Positions 38,476 through 52,800 are shown, counted from the first letter of the stretch. The stretch: DNA of 64,000 nt from Allodiplogaster sudhausi (GCA_945643635.1 CALZFC010000270.1:2277501-2341500); one strand, 5' to 3'. Numbers and translations: made by a program. The notes: generated from the letters alone by a model not told the origin.

Positions 38476-39695
38476 TATCTCTCTCTCTATGTCTCTCTTC
38501 CTCCCTCCGACTTTACACCCTCATCTCTCCATCTCCCTCCCCTCGATAGCGATGAAAGGCATTCAAAGACGTTATTCTAGGATAGCAGCGCCTCAGTCAT
38601 GAGGTGGGCTTTTAGATTCCGTGCGAAGGATATCTTGGATATCTTCCTTACCTTCCCAGAAACATAGTAACTATGGAAATGTGTATGTGTTTAGCCGTAT
38701 CTATAAGTATTCCCCCAATAATAAATGCCGCCTTCGGAGGGACTCAATAAAATATGCGCTTCTATTTTACAAAGAGTACGGTATATCCGCAAGTGTAAGG
38801 ACTCCACTCAATTTTTTTTTTTCCTAATCACCTTTCCATTTCTGTCGGCCGTTCACTTTTTATCTGGGAAATTGCATGAAGAGAGGGAGAAAGAGAGAGA
38901 GAGAGAGGTAATGGAGAGAGAGGAAGAAAGAGAAAGAGAGCGAGTGGAGAGAGAGGAGGAGTGAAAAAGAGCGAGAGAAAGAGAGAGAGCGAGAGAAAGA
39001 GAGAGGGAGAGAGAATGGAGAGAGAGAAAGAGCGAGAGAAAGAGATAGCGAGAGAAAGAGAGAGAGAGAGAGAGAATGGGTACTAGTTCTTTCGTTTCCA
39101 AACAACCTTTCCATTCCCGCATTTTCATTCGGCCTGCTGGCCTCCATGTTGTGGTTTTTGCTGATCCAGAGATAATGGAAACAATCAGTTTCCGTGTTCG
39201 TACTCTCTCGCTCTCAATTTCTTCCTCGCTTTCTCTCTCTCTCCCTCTCTCTCTCTCTGCCTCACTTTCTCCACGTCTGCTTTAATAAGGACATGTCAAG
39301 AGTTCTCTTCAGATTTCATGCTGAATAATTCTTCATCTGTTTAACGCTCCACCTATTTATCTCCTCCAACCTGTCGTTTATAATCTCTTTCTAATTTCAT
39401 TCAAAATTCAATCTATCTTTATTTTCTTTCTTTTTTCTCTCCACCTCTTCCGACTTCTACATTTCTTCATCTCTCTCTCTCTCGCTCTTTCCCTCTCTCT
39501 CTCTATCTCTTTCTCTCTCTCTCTCTTTCTGTCCCTTCCCTGTTTTCCCTCTCTCCACATGACCATTCCTTGTGTCCTCTCGCTTACCACCACTTTCTGT
39601 CCGTCTTCCTTGAAATGGTGATTACGAGAGAAGCCATTGCTCATGGTCAGATCCCAGCAACACACAACCTTGTTCTCTTTTTATCTTCCGCCTCG

Positions 39696-39731
<36 letters not shown>

Positions 39732-40009
39732 TCCTTCTCTCTCTCACTCTTTCTCTTCCTTATCTCTCACACTCTTTCTCTCTCTCTCTCTCCTCTCCCC
39801 AACCTCGCCCCGAGGCAGTTTTGGGCCGTTCAATCAGCAGGAGTCCGCCTCTCCCTCCCACTGGCGGGGCTGCCTCTTGCTCTCAGAGCCATTCTCGGTG
39901 GTGGCTAAAACCGCAATTGTCGGTGCTGAGCGAATATATTGCGCGCTCTCTCTCTCCCTTAAACTTTCCAGCCAAACATTTTTAAATGTGCTGACCTTAT
40001 TCCACTCAG
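35255..40009. repeat. CT/GA microsatellite-rich region upstream of the lectin gene
   Basis: Tracts at about 35405-35490, 35738-35775, 35910-36020, 36380-36410, 36920-37020, 37130-37250, 37350-37425, 37900-38015, 38140-38215, 38385-38500, 38885-39075, 39215-39265, 39465-39535 and 39690-39800. No phase-consistent exon chain or domain was found. The last 200 bases presumably include the promoter of the gene at 40028. Confidence 0.65.
40000..40009 (+). promoter_or_regulatory. Candidate trans-splice acceptor, lectin-domain gene
   Basis: TTCCACTCAG ends 18 bases before the ATG at 40028, leaving a short 5' UTR. No upstream coding exon is visible. Confidence 0.4.
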
Positions 40010-40027
40010 GACCTAAGCCAGAGAAGA

Positions 40028-40839
40028 ATGTTGTGGTGGCCGTCAGTCATGGTGTTTGTGGCGGGCGCCTGCGTCGCCACCGTTGCCAGCGAAGAGCCCG
40101 TGAAGCTGGACGCTGCCAGCGAGCTGCTTCAACGGCTGCCGAGGTACAAGGTAAGGGTCCTGAAGGGAGACTGAGGGTTACTGTAGGCTTAGTTAGGTTT
40201 ACTGTGGGTTACAGTGGGTTACTATGGGCTTGCTGTGGGTTATAGTGGGTTACCGTTTTGATAGTGAGGGTCATTGAGGGCCCCTGAGGGCATTATTAGG
40301 CGGTGGCAGAATTAAGCTTCGATCGTGAGCTTTCTGCCGATACTTATTGGGAAAAAAACAGTTTAAATCAGTTTATTTTGAATCAAGACAAAACCCATGG
40401 CAAGTGTCTTGGAGTAAATTTCTAAAATTTACAGTATGATTCAAATATAAAAAAAATTAGCTGTGCTAAGCAACTACTTTGACGTATGCAACCGCATTAC
40501 AAGGTGAATAAGGAAAATTAACTATATTTCTGGATATATATATATTTTTTTTCTTGATGCCTACATACATATGTATGTATGTACATAGATGAATTTGTGA
40601 GAACGGGTTAGAGAGAGAGAGAGAGGAAGAGAGAGAGAGGAAAATAGAGAGAGAGAGAGGAAGAGAGAGAGAGAGAAAGAGAGAGAGAGTTAAAGAGAGT
40701 AAGAGAAGAATGAAATGAGTCATATTCACTCACAAGCAGCAGGTTTTTTCTTGTCTCCTCCGGTTCTCGCCTCGCATTTTGATTGCGTTGCTGCAGAGAC
40801 TAATCGGATAATCACTAATAAAAGATTGGAGAATGAGAA

Positions 40840-40875
<36 letters not shown>

Positions 40876-41439
40876 GGGAAAGAGAGAAACATGAACAGAG
40901 AAAAGAGAGTGAGAGAGATAGAGAAAGTGAAAGAGGACGGAAGGGCTAAGAAATACAAAGAGATCGATGAGTTGAACGAGAGAGCGAGAAAGCGAATCAG
41001 TGAAAGTGAGATGATAATAACTACCAGTGCGTTCGCCCAAGTCCATTTCTCACAAGCGCTTTTGAATGATTAAAAAAAAAATAAGATGCAAAATTAAATT
41101 CGTTTAAGAAGAAGAAGAAGAAAAACAGCCCAACTCTGGCTCTTCCTCTTTCTTCCATTATTCCATTAGAGTGAAAAACAAATCCGGACTTGCACTTCTT
41201 TCCACTTTACGTGTCATTCGTCACGCGCTGATATTCCTACATCACAAAGGAACACCCTGTTCCTGTCTTTCTATCTCGCTCTCTCTCTCTCTCTCTATCT
41301 CTCTTTCTCTCGCTCCCTCTCTCGCTTTCTCTCTATGTATCTCTCTCTCTCACTCTCTCTCTCACTCTCTCTCTCGCTTCCTCTCTCTCAGCTACTCTAT
41401 CATTGTCTATGTATCTCACTCTCTCTCTCACTCTCTCTC

Positions 41440-41470
<31 letters not shown>

Positions 41471-42855
41471 TGCTGTCTCCATCCTTCTACAGCCTAAACT
41501 TCCACGCCTCTTATACGCTCTAACCCTATGCTGTCAGACAACAATGTCCTAAACCCTTTTAGCCTACATCCTCTTTTTTTTTATCTTATAAGAGGTTGAA
41601 GGATAAGAAGGGAAATGAGACATGAAAGGAATGCGCTCCAGCTGATAGATAAAGGCCCCTCAGGCGAATAAAGAGACCAATTTGTATCTCCGGCTTTGGC
41701 GCGAGTCATAAAATGGACGATAAATCGAGCAGGGAAGGGCGATAGGAAACGAACATTGTTGTTCGTCAAAGATTTGCCTAGTAAAAACCGCGCCTAATTA
41801 TGCTAATGTTTAGATTTCGCTCAAGCTAGACAGAGATTTTTGAGGGGCTTGCTGATATGCAACTCTATTTAATAAAAACATGCAATAACTAAAGAATAAT
41901 GGAGATAAATAATACTAATAAATTAACTTATAGCTGATACATAAATAATTAATTAAATAAATAAATAGTACTAATAAAGGAAGTTATGGCTGATAGATAA
42001 ATAATAAATTAAATAAATAAATAAATAAGCGGCCACTTCAGTTCCGCCACTCATCGTCCTCTCGCCATCCGGCCGAGTGGATCCCTGGACCTGGCGGGTT
42101 CCTCTATCAGGTTCGTTGTTGCTTCTCTTACTTTGAGACGCTTACATCATATCAAGAGATATCATGATAAATATATAAGCAAAATTATATATATATATAT
42201 AATATATATATATAATAGTGTTCAAAAAAATTATTTGCATAAATAGAGAAGAAACAAACGATTAACAAGAATCTCTAAAAAATAAAAATATTTCCAAAAT
42301 TTCTCAGTTCCACATCGGCGAGCAGTCGTGGCTGGCCGCTCGTGAATTCTGCCTCGCGCAAGCTGGCGACCTCGCGTCCATCTCGAACAAGGACACCTTT
42401 GTAAGTTGTGCTGATTTTCATTCATTATTCAAATTTAAAAAAAAAATTTTTTAAGAAACCAGAAATTTTTTTACATAGTATATGAATGCTATAGATTTTT
42501 GCCGAATTCGTAAAGAAAAGTTAGAACAAAAAAAAAGACAAAAAGAAAAGAAGAAAAAGGTAGAAAAGAAGATAGAAAAAAAGAAAATGATTAATTTGTA
42601 AACTCCACCACTCCTCCAGGCGTGGATCCTCAAGCACTACGCGCCGCACTATCCGCACTTTGACGAGCGATTCGTGCAAGTCGGCCTGGCTGCCTCGGAC
42701 GAGGGAGATGATGCGACGTGGCAGTGGGCAGACGGATCGGCTGTCGACGAGAGCTTCATGTTAGAGGAGAGAGAGAGGGAGGGAGAGAAGAGAAAGAGAA
42801 AGAGAGAGAGAGAAGAGAGAAAGAGAGGAAGAGAGAATGAGAGAAAGAGAGAGAG

Positions 42856-42920
<65 letters not shown>

Positions 42921-43867
42921 AGAGAGAGAGAAGAGAGAGAGAAGAGAGAGAGAGAGAGGAGAGAGAGAGTAAGAGAGAGCGAGAAAGAAGCGGCAGACAG
43001 AAAAAGAGAAAGAGTTAATGACAGATTGCCATCAAGGCATACGTGAGCTTTCGAGATAGCCAGCAGCTTTAGTCTATTAAAAACAACTATTGCAGCAAGT
43101 GGACAGAATCCTCAGCAAAGAAGCCGGCAGCCATTCGACGATGCGCCATTCTGAAAGTGAACGAAGAGAAGGTGAGCAGCTAGTGTTCACACACTCTCTC
43201 TCTCTCTCTCTCTCTCACTCTCTGTGTCTATCTATCTCTCTTTCTTTCTTTCTCTCTATCTACATCTCTCTCTTTATCTCTCTCTATTTCTATTCTCTCT
43301 CTCTCTCTCTATTTAGATGGAGCCCGTCGAGTGCGACAGTGCCGGCACCCTCTTCCATATCAACCGCTTCGTCTGCGCACGCTCGCAGAGCGCGCACAAG
43401 CAGGTCTGCCAATATGAAGTCTCACTCTCTGTCTCTCTCTTTCTCGCTCTTTCTCACTCTCTCTCTCTTTCTTTCTCTCTTGCTCTGTCTCTCTGACTTT
43501 CTCCATTATCTCTCACCCTCTCTCATGGTCATATCTCTCGCCGTCTCTCTTTCTCCCTCATCCTTCGCCCTCTATCTTTCTCCCTCTTCTGTCGCCCGCC
43601 CTCTTTATCTCTCACCCTCTCTCTCACTCTCTCACACCATATATTTCTCCTCTCCAGCAGCAACAATCGAACAACTACATCTGGCGCAAGCTGGAGAACC
43701 TCCTCAACTACTTTGGCTTCGGCTCACCGCTGACCACGGCCGGCGCGCAGAACGGCAACTCCTCCACCATTCCTTCCGAAGAGGACTACTGGCAGGCGGT
43801 CGAGACGGAGACGAAGGCGAGAGGCGCCGAGACAAAGACCATTGGCACGGACGAAGAGGGCAAGCAG
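40028..43867 (+). CDS. Signal peptide and C-type lectin-like domain exons 1-7
   Basis: Exons 40028-40150, 42042-42110, 42308-42400, 42620-42759, 43096-43171, 43317-43403, 43658-43867. CTLD landmarks: GGFLYQFHIGEQSW, LAAREFCLAQAGDLASISN, FVQVGLAASDEGDD, WQWADGSAVDESF, RRCAIL, VECDSAG and FVCARS. The four cysteines fit the conserved C1-C4 and C2-C3 pairs. The usual EPN/QPD and WND calcium and sugar-binding motifs are absent (KKPA and EPVEC stand in their places), so classical Ca2+-dependent sugar binding is not predicted. The donor of exon 4 is a weak AT|GTTAGA, required by phase. Exon 7 starts the charged tail. Confidence 0.88.
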
Positions 43868-46800
43868 GTCGGTGGAAAGTGATTGATTAATTTGTTAATT
43901 AATTAGTTAATTAAGAGGGGAATTACTAAACATGAACACAGCCAATATATGGAGGTGCTTGTACAAGCCAACACAATTCGGCAAGGATATACATATCTAG
44001 TCCGATCTGATGACAGCCAAGACGAAAGGCGGTAATGTCGATGCGATGCTACTTTATATCTTCACAGAAAGATCTGCAAGAATACTTGTGAATTATATAG
44101 GCTAATCCTCAAAGGTATTCTGTGTAGAAAAAAAGGTGCTATAAACGTGACATATATTTCTGGCACGCAATATATAAAAAGTAAAACCTTAAGCTTAACA
44201 TATTATGTTACTACCAGTGTTTACATATAAATAAATCAATCAGAGTTGAAATGAAGCGAGCGAAAAAAAGAAGAAGTGAAATGTTATGTATATATATGTA
44301 TGGTTCATGTAGAGGTGAGAGCATTGAGTTGGTTCTTGCAGGTGGACGCAACGCTCCCCGAACTCGCCGCTTCCCCGTCCATCCTCACTGAGCCATCGGC
44401 GCCCGAGTCCATCGCCGTCGAGCGCACCACCGTTGCTGTCAGCGTACGGCGCCGTTTCTAATAAATAAATAAATTAATTAATTTTTAATAAATAAATAAA
44501 TTAATATTTTCTATTCGAATTAATTCTCGTATTTTGTATTCTAATTAATTCCTATTTTATAATCTCATTTTATTGCATCCCATCATTGAAAAGATGAGCA
44601 TACTCTAAAAGAAGAGAAAAGGGCTTGAAGAGACAAAAGTAAAGACAAAAATTGACACTAAATAAATGAATATCTGGATTTAAAAAAAGAATAAAATATT
44701 TTATTTAGAACACGATCGGCGAAGTAAACTCGGCGTCACGCGAGACGGTAGACAAAGAAATCGCAGCAGCGTTTGCCGCCGCGGAAGCCACCAAGAAGAA
44801 GCAGCTGGACAAGGAGGTTTTTGGCTGGCTCCTTATGCCTTATATGGCATCCCAACTTGGCGAAACGTAATTAGAGTAACTCTGAATTCAGAAGGAAGTT
44901 CTCAGATCAATATTTAAATACATAAAACTATTAGAAATATGTATGAAAACATATTGAAATAAGTGGAAAAAATATATACATACATGCTAGCCATAATGTT
45001 GAAAGTATGTGCTATATTCTCGTAGACGAAGAAGGAAGAGGAGAAGAACGAGCTCGGCCAGCTGAACGAAGAGATCATGAAGAGCGACTCGGATCTACTC
45101 GATGGCAAGAAGGAGAAGAAAGCAGAGGACGAGGAGAAGCTCGCCGTGCTCAAGGAGACCATCGAAGAGCACCAGCATCGCGGAGACATCGGAGAGCTGC
45201 CAGCGGCTGACAAGAAGGAAGAGGTCAGCTGAGAGGATGATTTCGACGATTTTACAGAGAATTTATCCCTTAGGAAGTAAAATTAATGTCGTTCATTAAT
45301 TTTGCCATGAGCCCGAAACTCATGGTCAATAGGAATCTATTTCCAATTTTCCTAATCAGTGCAACCGCGACTCTCTTCTAAGGCCGAAAAGGCGGCAAAT
45401 TCAAACATGAGTTTTTTTTACTTCTTTAAGTAGTGCAATTATAAAATTAGTGTTGTATGAATTGGCGTATATTATTTTAAGAGTGAAGGGATTTAAAAAG
45501 AAAATTGTCATTTTTCTCTAGCCCACAATAGTGCAAGAAGAAGAGAAAAAGAGGAAGTCGAGCGAAGTCCAAGCTGAGCCCGTAAAGGAGAAGGAGGACG
45601 AGGCCAAGGCTGATGAAGACTCGGCCAAGATTGACAAGGAGAAGACTGATGAGAAGAAGGAACTCATTCATGCTGATGAGACACTTACGGTAAGCAATAA
45701 AATTTTTATTTACCATTAATAAATTTAAAACTTCTTTTCAGTGGCGTTTTTTCTTCATACATATTTCACATTTTATAACTCAAAATCAAGCGATCATTTA
45801 ATTTAATAAGAAGTTTCTCGAATGTTTCGAGATGAAAAGCAGCAGATAAAAACTGTGAAAAAATCAAAATCAAATCTATATTTTTTTATTTAAAAAAAAA
45901 GAAGAAGAAGCAGCAAAATTGTCACAGTCCGCATCCGAGAAGGCCGAACCACTGCAAGAGCTGCCGGAGGCGATCGAGGAAGGCAGCGGACTCGCCGCCG
46001 TCGATGTCGCGGCCATCGAGAAGGAGGAGGACAAGGAGAACAACAACAACGGAGAAGAGGTAGGCTGCAGAACATGGTGATTCTCTAGGAAGTAAACAAA
46101 AATTAATGTAAGAAATTGAAGCGGTTTACATGGGGGGAGGGGGTATTTAGTTAAAGGAGCACGACACTCTACCGTAATCTATTTGAATTTAACTCCTCAC
46201 CGTCGTAGTCAGTCATGTATCTTGCCCTTGTGTCTCAGTCTCAAAAAGGCGCAAATTTAAGAGTAATGTGTTTCATGCTCCTTTAAAGGAGGGCGATCAC
46301 CGAAAAATTATGTGATATTTCGAATTGCCGAGACCCTTCGCACTCTCATTCGCGCGTGCTATTTTCACGCAACGGGCTTGTGTGACCTGCGAAATAGCAC
46401 GCGAGAATGAGAGTGAGGAATCACAGGGCAGCCGCGGCAATCCGAACCTGCATTAAATATTTTTCGGTGATCGGCCTCCTTTTAAAGATGGGAAACGTTT
46501 ATATTTATGCAATTCATTAATAATAATTATAGGACAACCCTTGAAGATGGCTAATTTTTTGGTTGAAGCAAGCAAAATTCGCCTCCTTTTACAGACGACG
46601 CTGTTGACCGAGAAGCCAGCTTACCCGGACGCCATCGATGAGATGATTCAGTCGATGGAGAAGCTCATCAAGGCAAGCACATCTTTTGCTGCTGACCTTT
46701 CAAATTCGTCAACTTTTCACCGAGTCCCAACAAGATGACCAAAACTACAGTAATCACAAAGCAACAAGAACAGAAATATTATCAAATACTACTTTTTAAT

Positions 46801-49800
46801 ATATCTAGATATTCATATATTGATTGTTATGTATAGTTTGAAAAAAAAATTTATATTTTGAAAATGTTGTAGAAAAATACTAGAATGCTACGTTCGCTTT
46901 TGCAGCGCATCGAGAAGGTAAAAATCGTACCGGGCAAGAATGGCATGATGCTCGTTGAGGAGGTGGAGAAGAAGAAGATCGAGGTACATAAGTTATATAC
47001 TTTATTGTGTGCCTTGTAAACTATAATATGTTACAGTAATTACAGTACCGTAAAAAAATATTAGAAATCTTAAAAAAAAATTTTTTTTTTGCATAATGAA
47101 AGATCTCTGTAGAATAAGTAGACGTCTTCTTCTTCCAGGATTCCGCCAAGACAATCGTCGACAACGCGGTCGTCAAGAAGGAGGACACGGTCGCCATCCA
47201 AGATGCCAAGGTTGAAGATGAGTCTGAGTCTCCCGCCCCTCTTTCTCCCACCGATTCTGCGGCCCCGCCCACCGATTCTCCGGCCCCGCCTTCTCCCGCC
47301 GATTCTCCGGCCCCTCCGCCCTCTCCCATCCCCGCTCCCGTGCTAGCTCCCGAGGACGAGCGTATCCTCAAGGAGGTCGCGCAAGAGATCCAATTAGTTA
47401 AACCCTCCAAGGAGTCAGAACTCGAGAAGGCGGCCGCAGACACGTCGGCCAAGGAATCAGAATTTGTTGAGCTCATTAACGAGATTCTCAAGCTTTGAGA
47501 CATACTCTAAAAAACACTGACAAGACTAACATCACCAAAGAGTTTTGACTTGAATGAGCTTATGTGAAAGAGAGAAAAAGTGTACATCAAATTAAATTAA
47601 ATTATTAGGCAAAGAATTAAGTATGCGAGAGTATATAGAATTTTTCTAGACCTTCTCGTCGGCACCATGCTAATCTTTGTAGCGTAATGTCTATAGTAAA
47701 AGTAGTGGATTAACGCACTAATTCTAGTCACAATATTGTTCAGCAGAATAAGTTCACTTTCCCTGGATTGTGCACAGCATATGAGAGAGTCGTCATGTCT
47801 TCAAGAATGCTCTAATTAATTACTTCAACTAATCGAACAAGATTTGCCCGATTCTACTTGAGCTGTTGGAAGCTTTGCCTGGGAGACATTTGGCAGGAGT
47901 GGGGTTTCCATTTCTGATGATGATGAAATCACCTTTTAGTCAATAACTTTTACTTAGAACTCTTTTGTTAGTCTTTTAATAATGTAAAGATAATTAATTT
48001 TTTTATTATATGCTAATATAGCTGCCCTCTCCGCCATGTGTCCCCTAGCAAAGAGTCTACGACTTCTCAAGTTCTATCGCACTCTTTTTTGTTCGATTAG
48101 AAATCATAATATATGGCATTCTTTGACATGATGCAACTCTCTCATATTGTTTTCATGCATGATTTTGTTTACATCACGCTACCCCGTGGTCGGAATAAGA
48201 CACTTTCCCTGTTTTACAATGACTTGCATGAATTCACACTGCACAAGAGCATTTTTTTTAGTTTTGTTTTGTTTATGTATTACTTACACACATATATACG
48301 ATGTGCATACTGGGTATATCACTTGCATGTCAATTAGAGAGAAAAAGAAACGGCGATAATGCGAGACAAGCGGGTAAAGCGTAGAAATGAATACCTAGGG
48401 AGATAAAAACCAGCTTGTGTGTTTTTTTTTTAATATTTTAAAATGATACGAAAAAAAATTTTTTTTTAATGCTTGTTTTTATTCCAAAACTTTCAGCAAC
48501 TCCCTTCGAATGACATTGACTTTGAGCAAGACTTCAACTTGGCCGCCGACAGCGAGCTATTGGTAGGCACATTCACGAAAATGCAAGCGTTCACAGAAAT
48601 TTTACTTATTGATCAAAATAGCTACTTCATATCTCAGGTCAAATTGAACTGTTGTTTGCGAAATATGGAAATATGACGTCATATTATTGAAGCAAACAAG
48701 ACTTTCGATAGCTAACAATAATTATTTTTATACATGAAAATGAAAGAAAAAAACCACAGGACAACGCGCTGATGTCGGAGGTGCCCGTGCCCGATGCGCT
48801 CACGACGGCCACCGGCGACCTGGACTGCGATGACGATGACAAGGACGATAATGTAAGAATAAAATTCCCGTGGAAAAACATATATATTTTTTAAGTGTCC
48901 TCTTTTCATTAAAAAAATCATAATTACTCTACAATGCTGTCCATATGTGTGTGAAATGGCAACACGAACTTCTCTCAGAAGCAGCTTCAAAAGCTCGCCG
49001 CAACACCACAGCCGCTCGTGATACCGGCCGAGAAGAGGGCGCAGGTCGAAGCGTTCCTCAAGCTGCTCAGGGAGTTCCTTGACAAGGTGGAGTTGGTCGC
49101 ACGTTTAAGAAATATATACATATACGTAAGAGAAATCTATTGAAGGAAACAAAGTGAAACAAGTGCTTAGTTAAAACTTGTAAAGTCTAACATAATTAGT
49201 TAGTTAATTAATTAAATAAAAAGGCACGCCACGAAGACATCCGCGCCGTCATCGAGGCTGCCGGCTCGGACAAGTCGATCGTCGAGCGCATGAAGAAGGC
49301 CATCGAGGCGGCCGACAAGCGTGCGGCTGAGAGGGTTCGCCTTCGCATTAGCCTTACCCTTATCCTTAGCCCTATCCTTAGCCTTAGCCTTAACCTTATC
49401 CTTAACCGTAGCCTTGGCCGATCCTATTCCTATCGCTAGCCTTAGCCTTAACCTTAGCCTTATCCGTTGCCTTTGCTAACCTTAGCCTTAGCCTTAGCCT
49501 TATCCGTTGCCTTTGCTGACCTTAGCATTAGCCTTAGCCTTAATCTTAGCCTTTGCAGTCCTAAGGATTTAGTTTTAAGGTGTTAAACTTCTTAATATCC
49601 TTAAGCGCGCGCTCGCCGAGACGATGTCGGAGAGTGAGATCGTGCAGATGGAAGCGGCCGAGCACGCGCGCATGATCAACGACGACGACAAGCAGCAGAT
49701 GATGGACGAGATCGCAAAGGCGCTCGTGGTTAATAATTAATTTGTCAATTATTATTTATATTTATTAGAACGAGACTACTATTTCCCAAAAGATGTGTGC

Positions 49801-52800
49801 ACTACAAGTAATATTTTCGCTCTCACTCTGGGCGCATCATCTGAAAGCTGTATACTCTCCTCTAGGTTGGCGAGAGATTCGCACTAAAAAAAATAGGATC
49901 TTTGGCAAAAATACTTTTTGAAAGCTGGTTTTTTTTTAAAGATTCATTAAAAATCTTTTTTAAGTAGCTGCAGGGCAATAAGCTAGCTAGCCTAGGCTGG
50001 TATGAAGAATGAGTTGTCGAGGAATACATGCATGTGTAAAACAAAATTAAACAAAATAATAACGTTCAAAATAAAAAAAATAAAAAAAAAATAAAAAAAA
50101 AACATATATTTTCTCAATAATGATGCAGGAGGGCGGCATGGAGATGTCGCCTGCACTCGTCACCACGCTGCTGCCCTCGTCACCTGCGATGCCGACAGAG
50201 GAATTGAGCACCTCTTCAACTTCTTCTTCTCCTCCGACTTCCTCCTCAACATCCACCATCGCACCCTCCTCATCCCATTCTCCGGCCGAGTCTTCGCTCT
50301 CGCAAACGACGACATCTGTCGCTGAGGAGTCGCACGAAAGGACAACTGTCTCTGAGAAGGAGTCAGTCTTAATTTATCCTCTTTCTCTCTCTCTCTCTAT
50401 CTACCTTTTTCTACAAAATTAACTTTCATGCATCACCGATTTCCTTAAAAGTGACTCTCAACTTGCAACTATGAAAATTTATCTTCACATTTTTTTTATA
50501 TATTAAGTTGACATCGCCTTATATTTATTGTTTTTCTCTAGGGAAGCAGGAAAGGAGGCGACTGACGACTTCCCGACTCCGTCAGCGACGTCTACGCTGA
50601 GCCAGACCACGTCGACCTTCCTGCCGACAACCACCGATGCGACTACCGTAATCCACGCGGTCGAGTCCTCTACCGTATCCTCGCCGCCGTCGACCGAGTC
50701 TACTACCGTAACCGAGATGGGCCTGATGATTGAGCCGGCGGCAGCAGCAGCAGCAGCAGCTTCATCTTCGGCCGAGCACTCACCAAATGTGCGCATTCGC
50801 ATTCGCTCCCAGGACGAGGTTCATCTAGAAGTTGCATGGCATGCAGGAGGCAAAAGGCGCATACATCAGCCTTCTCGCCGCCCCTAGCCGGCGAGCGGTG
50901 GTACTCTATCTGGCTCTAGAAAAAGAAGAAGGAGAAAATAGTGCTATGTATATATCTTTAGAGCTAATTAATTATTCAAGATAATTAGTAACGGCTAATT
51001 AATTACTAGCCATATTCATCGATATGTTAGAGAGGAAACTAGTTCGATATTTATGAACATATCAGGTCGACGCAGAGGAAGCGGCCAAGAAAGGCGAGCT
51101 AGAAAAGTACCAAGAGGAAAGGGAGAAGGAAAAGGAGCGCCTGGCAAAGCTGAAGATTGAAGCCGAAGCAAAGGTCAAAACGAATTCAAATCGTTTCCAT
51201 TTCCCGCCATTTCGCTCTACACCTCGTAGATCACTGTGAGCCATTAGATGACACGCCTATTCAGGTGCAGAGCCTGGAGGAGGCTGAGAAGCGGCGACAG
51301 CTGGAGAAGACAGAAGAGGAGCGACGAGAGAAGGAGGAGGAGCTGAAGAGGATTGAGGCAAGTAGATTGGCTGCTCTTTATCACCATAATATTTAGAAAA
51401 AAATATTTGTTTGTTTATTTATTAGATGTAAGGGTGCCTGACGATGCATACGAAAACCTAAGAATATGAATACAGGCTGAGCGCCTCCTCGAGGAGACAA
51501 AGCTTTCCGGCGAGCAGCCCGCAAGCGCAGGCGTGGCTGGGACGGCAGAGAAGGTTGAGCAGGAGATAGAAGAACTTGCAAAGTTCTTCTATCAGAAATG
51601 TAACAATTCATTCAGAACTTGCAAAGTTCTTTTATCAGAAATGTCACGATTCATTCAGTTTAATTAATACTTTAGTACGGTAGAACAGCCATGTTGCTTC
51701 ATGTAAAACATTGCAAACTAACTTTTCGCACAAATTTGCAGTTTGTTTTTCCAACATTTATTAGATAATTTCACTGATTGCTCCTGCGGAACTGAAATTT
51801 ATCGATTTTGTGCACATGAAGCTGAAAAAATATTTCTAGAAACCCAGTTACTTTCCTCTCCAAACAAAATGATGAGGATATCCTGTACATTCAGGCGGAA
51901 ACGCCCAGCCCGACTGCCGTTGCCATCATTCGCGTTCTCGCCGACGGAACAAAGAGCGAGACCGAGAATGGAATGTTAGAGGAGTCTACCAATATTTGTT
52001 CTTGATCACCAGAGTCTATTCCATTTTCCTTCTCCTCGTATACTTCTCCGTTATAATTCAAAGTTGAACAAATCGAATCTAGAGCTTCTATCCCATTATT
52101 ACTTGCAACTATTGGAAATTCCTATGTGATCGCACAGAAAAATCCTATTATTTTACTCGTAAGATTGTGCCTTGAGCGGTCGGTTTTGACGATACTCTGC
52201 TAGACAATCGGTCAGTCTAACAATAAGACGGATGCTCAAGAAAATTGGTCAAGAAAATGTTGTCAAGACGAATTCTCAAGAACCTTTTTTCGTCAACGAC
52301 AAAACCTTCTCTTTGTGCTTCCAGCGACGCTACGAACGATCGTCTCCTCAAGGAAGCCGAGAGGCTGGCGGCCGAGCGCGAAGAGCGCTACCGCGCCTTC
52401 CGAAAGCAGTTTGCTTCCGCGGCCAACGAGTCTTTGGCGAGGTAGATTTTGTAAAAAAAAAAAAAAATTTTTTTAATAAACCAATTAGTCTATAATTAAC
52501 TGTAAATATGTTAGCAACAAAAGAATTTGTTCTTTTGTTGCTAACATATTTACAGTTAATTAGACTTTGGTCTTTTATCATATATATTTCTTAATCCAAA
52601 AAATAAATTAACTAACTAATTAATTAATGTTTCTAGACGCGCTGCTGCTCTTCGCGCGGCACTCGAACTTCACGCCAAAGCAAGGCTCGAAGAGCAGGAG
52701 GCCACTGGTGGGCATGTAAGCCACTCATCCGAGAACTTCTTACGAGAGAGAGAGAAAGAGAGAGAGAGAAATAGAGAGAAAGAGCGAGAGAGAGGGGAGA

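Noticed and set aside
42837..43046. Arg/Glu-rich frame after the CTLD exon
   Set aside because: It lies past a donor, and the next CTLD exon at 43096 continues the domain (KWTESS...RRCAIL), so the GA tract is intronic.
49336..49560. Possible internal telomeric repeat
   Set aside because: The unit is TTAGCC. Nematode telomere repeats are TTAGGC (complement GCCTAA), and no rotation matches.
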